Positions 60,923 to 64,000 of a DNA stretch of 64,000 bases are shown here, in pieces. The stretch is from JAJVHZ01 sp041395385 (lineage in GTDB: Bacteria; Pseudomonadota; Gammaproteobacteria; JAJPIJ01). The translations under genes and the position numbers were made by a program. The stretch is from positions 62,001 through 126,000 of the forward strand of contig JAWLAN010000014.1 of NCBI GenBank assembly GCA_041395385.1, in the 5' to 3' direction. How positions within the stretch are numbered: the first letter of the stretch is position 1; each line of letters starts with the position of its first letter. The notes beneath the pieces are model-generated. The model was not told the origin of the DNA, did no database searches, and worked only from the letters and a program-made list of their open reading frames with translations.

Positions 60923-61960
60923 ATGCGAAACGAAAGTGTCAGCCGCCGCCGCCGCGCACTGCTCGGCGCGTCTATCGCGTTGTTTGTCATCCCTGTGCCG
61001 CGGCTGGCACGGGCGGCCGCGAGTCAGAAGGCGAGCCTGCTCGCGAGGCGGGTGGAACGCGTCCCCGAGGACCCCTCGGATGCTGCATGGGGAGAAGCCG
61101 ACGTGCTCGATGTTCCGCTCGCCCCGCAGGCGGTCGTGAAGCCGCGCGCCTACGAGACCGGAGTGAAGTCTGTCAGCGTGCGCGCCCTGTATTCGCAGGA
61201 GCGCGTGGCGTTGTGCATGGAATGGCGGGACGGCGCCCGCGACGGCATGGCCGGCCAGGCGGAGGCCTTTCGCGACGCGGTGGCGGTGGCGTTCCCCGCA
61301 GACCCGCGGGCCGGCGGTATCCCGTATTTCGGCATGGGCGAGCCGGAGCGGCCGGTCACCATCTACCAGTGGAAGGCGGACTGGCAGGCCGGGCCGATGA
61401 CCGACGTCGATGAGCGCTACCCGGACATGGCAGTGGACTGGTACCCCTTGGCCGGTCGTGAGCCCGGCGCGATCGTGGAAACGGCGGATTACGGCAAGCA
61501 GGATGGCGCCAAGGCATTCGTGACCTCATGGGGCGCGGGCAGCCCGCTCGCCGATCCCCAGGTGCAGGCGGGCACGCCGGTGGAGAAGCTCGTGGCGCGG
61601 GGCTTCGGCACCCTCACCTCGGTCGATCGCCCGCAGCAGGACGGCGCCGGCAAGGCGGCATGGAAGGACGGCGTGTGGCGCGCATGCATCTCGTTTCCGC
61701 GCGCGCAGGAACAGTTCACCTTCGAGCAGGGCATGACCCTGCCGGTCGCCTTCGCGGCCTGGGACGGCGCGAGCCGCGAGCGCGGCGGCGAGAAGGGCGT
61801 TTCCACCTGGTACTTCCTCAGTCTCGAACGACCGGTCGGGACGGTTGCCTACGCCGCGCCTCTGGCGGTGGCGGCCGGGGTGGCCGGCCTGCAGGCATGG
61901 GGCCTGCGCCTGCTGCGTCGTAAGGCGAAGGACGCGGGACCCGGGGGGCCCGGCTCATGA
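60923..61960 (+). CDS. Haem-b-binding gamma subunit (EbdC/NxrC-like), membrane-anchored
   Basis: A 345-residue protein with an N-terminal signal (RRRALLGASIALFVIPVPRLARA) and the ethylbenzene-dehydrogenase-type haem-binding domain: PFSD-like start WGEADVLDVPLAP, the Met-containing YFGMGEPERPVTIYQWKADW (Met and Lys are the usual axial ligands) and WKDGVWRACISFPR. A C-terminal hydrophobic helix (YAAPLAVAAGVAGLQAWGL) followed by RRK would anchor it to the membrane, unlike soluble EbdC. It accepts electrons from NxrB and passes them to cytochrome c. Confidence 0.83.
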   Translation: MRNESVSRRRRALLGASIALFVIPVPRLARAAASQKASLLARRVERVPEDPSDAAWGEADVLDVPLAPQAVVKPRAYETGVKSVSVRALYSQERVALCMEWRDGARDGMAGQAEAFRDAVAVAFPADPRAGGIPYFGMGEPERPVTIYQWKADWQAGPMTDVDERYPDMAVDWYPLAGREPGAIVETADYGKQDGAKAFVTSWGAGSPLADPQVQAGTPVEKLVARGFGTLTSVDRPQQDGAGKAAWKDGVWRACISFPRAQEQFTFEQGMTLPVAFAAWDGASRERGGEKGVSTWYFLSLERPVGTVAYAAPLAVAAGVAGLQAWGLRLLRRKAKDAGPGGPGS

Positions 61961-63240
61961 GTGCGACGGCCATTGCGAGCGAGGCGGCGCCAGAAGCCGG
62001 CACGACCGCCAAAGTCCCGTGCGAGTCCGCCGCGTGGCGCCGGATCCTGGTCGCCCTCGACGGATCCGAGCACGCCGAGCAAGCGCTGAGGGAGGCCGTG
62101 CGGCTCGCCTCCGGGGCAGGCGGCGAGGTCTGCGGGATCCACGTGTACGCCGCCCGCCTGCACGACCGCCGTTTCCGCGAGATGGAGAGCGGCCTGCCGG
62201 AGCGCTACCGCGCGGAGTCGGCGCTCGAGCACCAGCGCGCAGTCCACGATGAGCTCATCACCCGCGGCCTTCGGCTCATCAGCGACAGCTACCACGACCA
62301 TGGGGAAGCGGCCTGCCAGGCCGCGGGCGTGCCCTATCGCCGGATCAACAGTGAAGGAAAGAACTACCGCGGCATCCTCGAGGCCGCTCGCAGTGGCGCA
62401 CACGACCTGCTGGTGCTGGGCGCGCAAGGTCTCGGACTCGGCGCGGAAGCCCCCCTCGGGACCGTGTGCATCCGCGTGGCGCGGCGCTGTCCCGTCGACT
62501 TGCTGGTGGTCCGCGGCCGGGCGCCGCGGATCGGCGCCGGCCCTCTGGTGGTAGCGCTCGACGGCTCTCCGCACTCCTTCAGCGCCCTGCGCGGAGCATT
62601 GCGCCTGGGCGAGCGGCTCGGCGCCCCCGTCCACGCGGTCGCCGCTTTCGACCCCTACTTCCATTACGTCGCCTTCGGCAAGATCGCCAGGGTATTGAGC
62701 GAACAGGCGCGCGCGACGTTCCGCTTCGAGGATCAGGAGCGCCTGCACGCGGAGCTGATCGACGGCGGGCTGGCGAAGATCTATCGCTCCTATCTGGAGG
62801 TCGGCCGGGCGATCGCCGCCGCCGGGGGCATCGAGCTCGCCTGCGAACTGCGCGACGGCAAGCCGTACCAGGCCATCCTGCGCTACATCGAGGAGGTCGG
62901 GGCGAGCCTGTTGCTGGTGGGCAAGACGGGGATGCACGCCGACACGGAGCTCGATATCGGCGGCAATGCCGAGAACCTTCTCCGCCTCGCGCCATGCAGC
63001 GTGGTGCTGGCCGCGGGGGAGTACGAGCCGCCGCTGGAGATGATGGCACGGGAGACGATCACCTGGACCGAGGAGGCGGAGTACCGGCTCGAGCGGGTCC
63101 CGCAGATGGTGCGCGCCATGGTGCGTACGGCCATCCTGCAATTTGCCTCGGAGCGCGGCCATACCGTCGTCACCGCCAGCGTCGTCGAAGAGGCTACCGC
63201 TCGCCTTTGTCCCCATGCCCGCCCGGCGGAGCCGGGCTGA
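61957..63240 (+). CDS. Tandem universal-stress-protein with C-terminal PCP_red domain
   Basis: A 427-residue protein. Two Usp domains (residues ~28-180, ILVALDGSEHAEQAL; and ~190-350, LVVALDGSPHSFSALRGAL) with the ATP-binding G-x2-G-x9-G(S/T)-like stretch LLVLGAQGLGLGAEAPLGTVC in the first. The last ~55 residues, ITWTEEAEYRLERVPQMVRAMV to TASVVEEAT, match the PCP_red domain also found at the end of the protochlorophyllide reductase BchB subunit. The pairing of Usp and PCP_red with a molybdenum operon is unusual. It overlaps the gamma subunit gene by four bases. Confidence 0.8.
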   Translation: MSATAIASEAAPEAGTTAKVPCESAAWRRILVALDGSEHAEQALREAVRLASGAGGEVCGIHVYAARLHDRRFREMESGLPERYRAESALEHQRAVHDELITRGLRLISDSYHDHGEAACQAAGVPYRRINSEGKNYRGILEAARSGAHDLLVLGAQGLGLGAEAPLGTVCIRVARRCPVDLLVVRGRAPRIGAGPLVVALDGSPHSFSALRGALRLGERLGAPVHAVAAFDPYFHYVAFGKIARVLSEQARATFRFEDQERLHAELIDGGLAKIYRSYLEVGRAIAAAGGIELACELRDGKPYQAILRYIEEVGASLLLVGKTGMHADTELDIGGNAENLLRLAPCSVVLAAGEYEPPLEMMARETITWTEEAEYRLERVPQMVRAMVRTAILQFASERGHTVVTASVVEEATARLCPHARPAEPG

Positions 63241-63244
63241 GCCC

Positions 63245-64000
63245 ATGAACGCGGCGATCGCCCCGCCGATTCTCCTCGCGCTGAATCTCACGCGCCGCTG
63301 CAATCTTGCCTGCGCGCACTGCTACCTCGACGCAGGGACGCGCGGCCACGGGACGGCGGATGAACTGAGCACGGGCGAGGTCAGGACGCTGCTCGATCGC
63401 ATTGCGGCCCTGAGCAGGGAGATGCTCGTGGTGTTGACCGGCGGCGAGCCCTTGCTGCGCGCGGATGTCTGCGAGCTGGCCGCGCACGCCACGCGGCGCG
63501 GCCTGGCGGTCGTGGTGGGCACCAACGGCACGCTGCTGGACGACCGCCGCGTTCGGGCGCTTCAGGGGGCCGGGGTGCGGGCGCTGGGCATCAGCCTGGA
63601 CTCGCTGGACGCGGACCATCACGACCACTTTCGCGGACAGCGCGGCGCGTGGGTCATGGCCGTGCAGGGAATCGACGCGTGTCGCCGAAACGGCCTGATG
63701 TTCCAGATCCACTTCTCGGTCACCGACGCCAATGCCCACGAGCTGGATGCCATGATCGGCTTCGCCCGCTCCGCGGGCGCGGCGGTTCTGAACGTATTCT
63801 TCCTCGTATGCACCGGCCGCGGCGCCTCGCTGTCCAACGTGTCGGCTGGCGTCTACGAGCGTGTCCTGGCGCGCATCGCGGTGGCGGCGCGCGAGGAGAG
63901 GGAGCTGCTGGTGCGCGCCCGCTGCGCGCCGCACTTCCAGCGCCTGGCCAGGACGGCGGACGGCGCAGATCAGGACGGCTCGATGCTCGGCCTGGAAGCG
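63245..64000 (+). CDS. Radical SAM protein (NirJ/MoaA-like), partial
   Basis: The first 252 codons of a radical SAM gene that runs off the window. It starts MNAAIAPPILLALNLTRRCN; the cluster motif is RRCNLACAHCY (CxxxCxxC), then VVLTGGEPLLR, GLAVVVGTNGTLL and ALGISLDSLDADHHDHFRGQRGAW. These segments fit the NirJ/AhbD-type family (haem modification) and related SPASM proteins. The C-terminal auxiliary-cluster region, which would separate the possibilities, lies beyond the window. It follows the Usp gene by four bases. Confidence 0.8.
   Translation, partial: MNAAIAPPILLALNLTRRCNLACAHCYLDAGTRGHGTADELSTGEVRTLLDRIAALSREMLVVLTGGEPLLRADVCELAAHATRRGLAVVVGTNGTLLDDRRVRALQGAGVRALGISLDSLDADHHDHFRGQRGAWVMAVQGIDACRRNGLMFQIHFSVTDANAHELDAMIGFARSAGAAVLNVFFLVCTGRGASLSNVSAGVYERVLARIAVAAREERELLVRARCAPHFQRLARTADGADQDGSMLGLEA

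Overview
The window is GC-rich bacterial DNA, most consistent with a gammaproteobacterium that respires with or without oxygen. The block tsaD / rpsU - yqeY - dnaG - rpoD has the gammaproteobacterial arrangement. The ubiquinone genes ubiU, ubiV, ubiT and ubiD are typical of Proteobacteria that make ubiquinone. Nothing in the window fixes the genus.

Region 1 (about 1-15.4 kb) is housekeeping: the end of a lytic transglycosylase, an NDUFA9-like protein, cca, an AAA ATPase, tag, a lysine/alanine-rich histone-like protein, a MidA-like methyltransferase, folB, plsY, tsaD, the rpsU-dnaG-rpoD operon, a CAU tRNA and a NapF-type ferredoxin. Region 2 (15.4-21 kb) is accessory and gene-poor. It holds a DUF1353 lipoprotein, a frameshifted copper-storage-like protein, a Ni/Co efflux pair (DmeF plus an RcnR-like regulator) with a perfect palindromic operator, and a MarR regulator with two operator-like sites. 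Region 3 (21-31.3 kb) is a one-directional catabolic operon for a betaine-type compound. A divergent DeoR regulator is followed by a substrate-binding protein, an ATPase, a frameshifted two-domain permease, a choline-kinase-like enzyme, a dimethylglycine/sarcosine-type dehydrogenase and EtfBA. Region 4 (31.3-33.7 kb) contains a trypsin-like protease with a VPxPA-type sorting tail and a decayed partial copy of it.

Region 5 (33.7-51.2 kb) is an anaerobic-metabolism island bracketed by FNR/DNR-type boxes, two of them perfect. The leftward arm carries a 24-codon pqqA, pqqD and pqqE, a 35-residue membrane peptide, a PuuD/CopD-like membrane protein, a SerC paralogue without its phosphate-binding residues and a dihydroorotate-dehydrogenase paralogue without its orotate-binding residues. 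The oxygen-using pqqB and pqqC are absent. The rightward arm carries a molybdopterin oxidoreductase, a TIM-barrel protein, a B12-binding radical SAM enzyme, a beta-hydroxyacid dehydrogenase, a damaged ubiU, ubiV, divergent ubiT, ubiD, a second B12 radical SAM enzyme and a PAS-BTAD regulator. These are the genes for oxygen-independent ubiquinone synthesis plus an unassigned pathway.

Region 6 (51.4-64 kb) is a tightly coupled respiratory operon. It encodes a cytochrome-bd-like membrane subunit, a dihaem and a monohaem cytochrome c, a 1176-residue Tat-exported molybdenum subunit, a small protein, a four-cluster Fe-S subunit, a TorD chaperone, a haem-b-binding gamma subunit, a Usp-PCP_red fusion and a radical SAM protein cut by the window edge. 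Subunit lengths, the Cx3Dx3C cluster motif and the beta-subunit sequence resemble the periplasmic nitrite oxidoreductase of Nitrospira, Nitrospina and anammox bacteria. It may be an NXR, or a related enzyme working as a nitrate or oxyanion reductase.

At least three otherwise conserved genes (csp-like, the betaine permease and ubiU) are broken by small indels. These are either consensus errors or real decay, and raw reads would decide.
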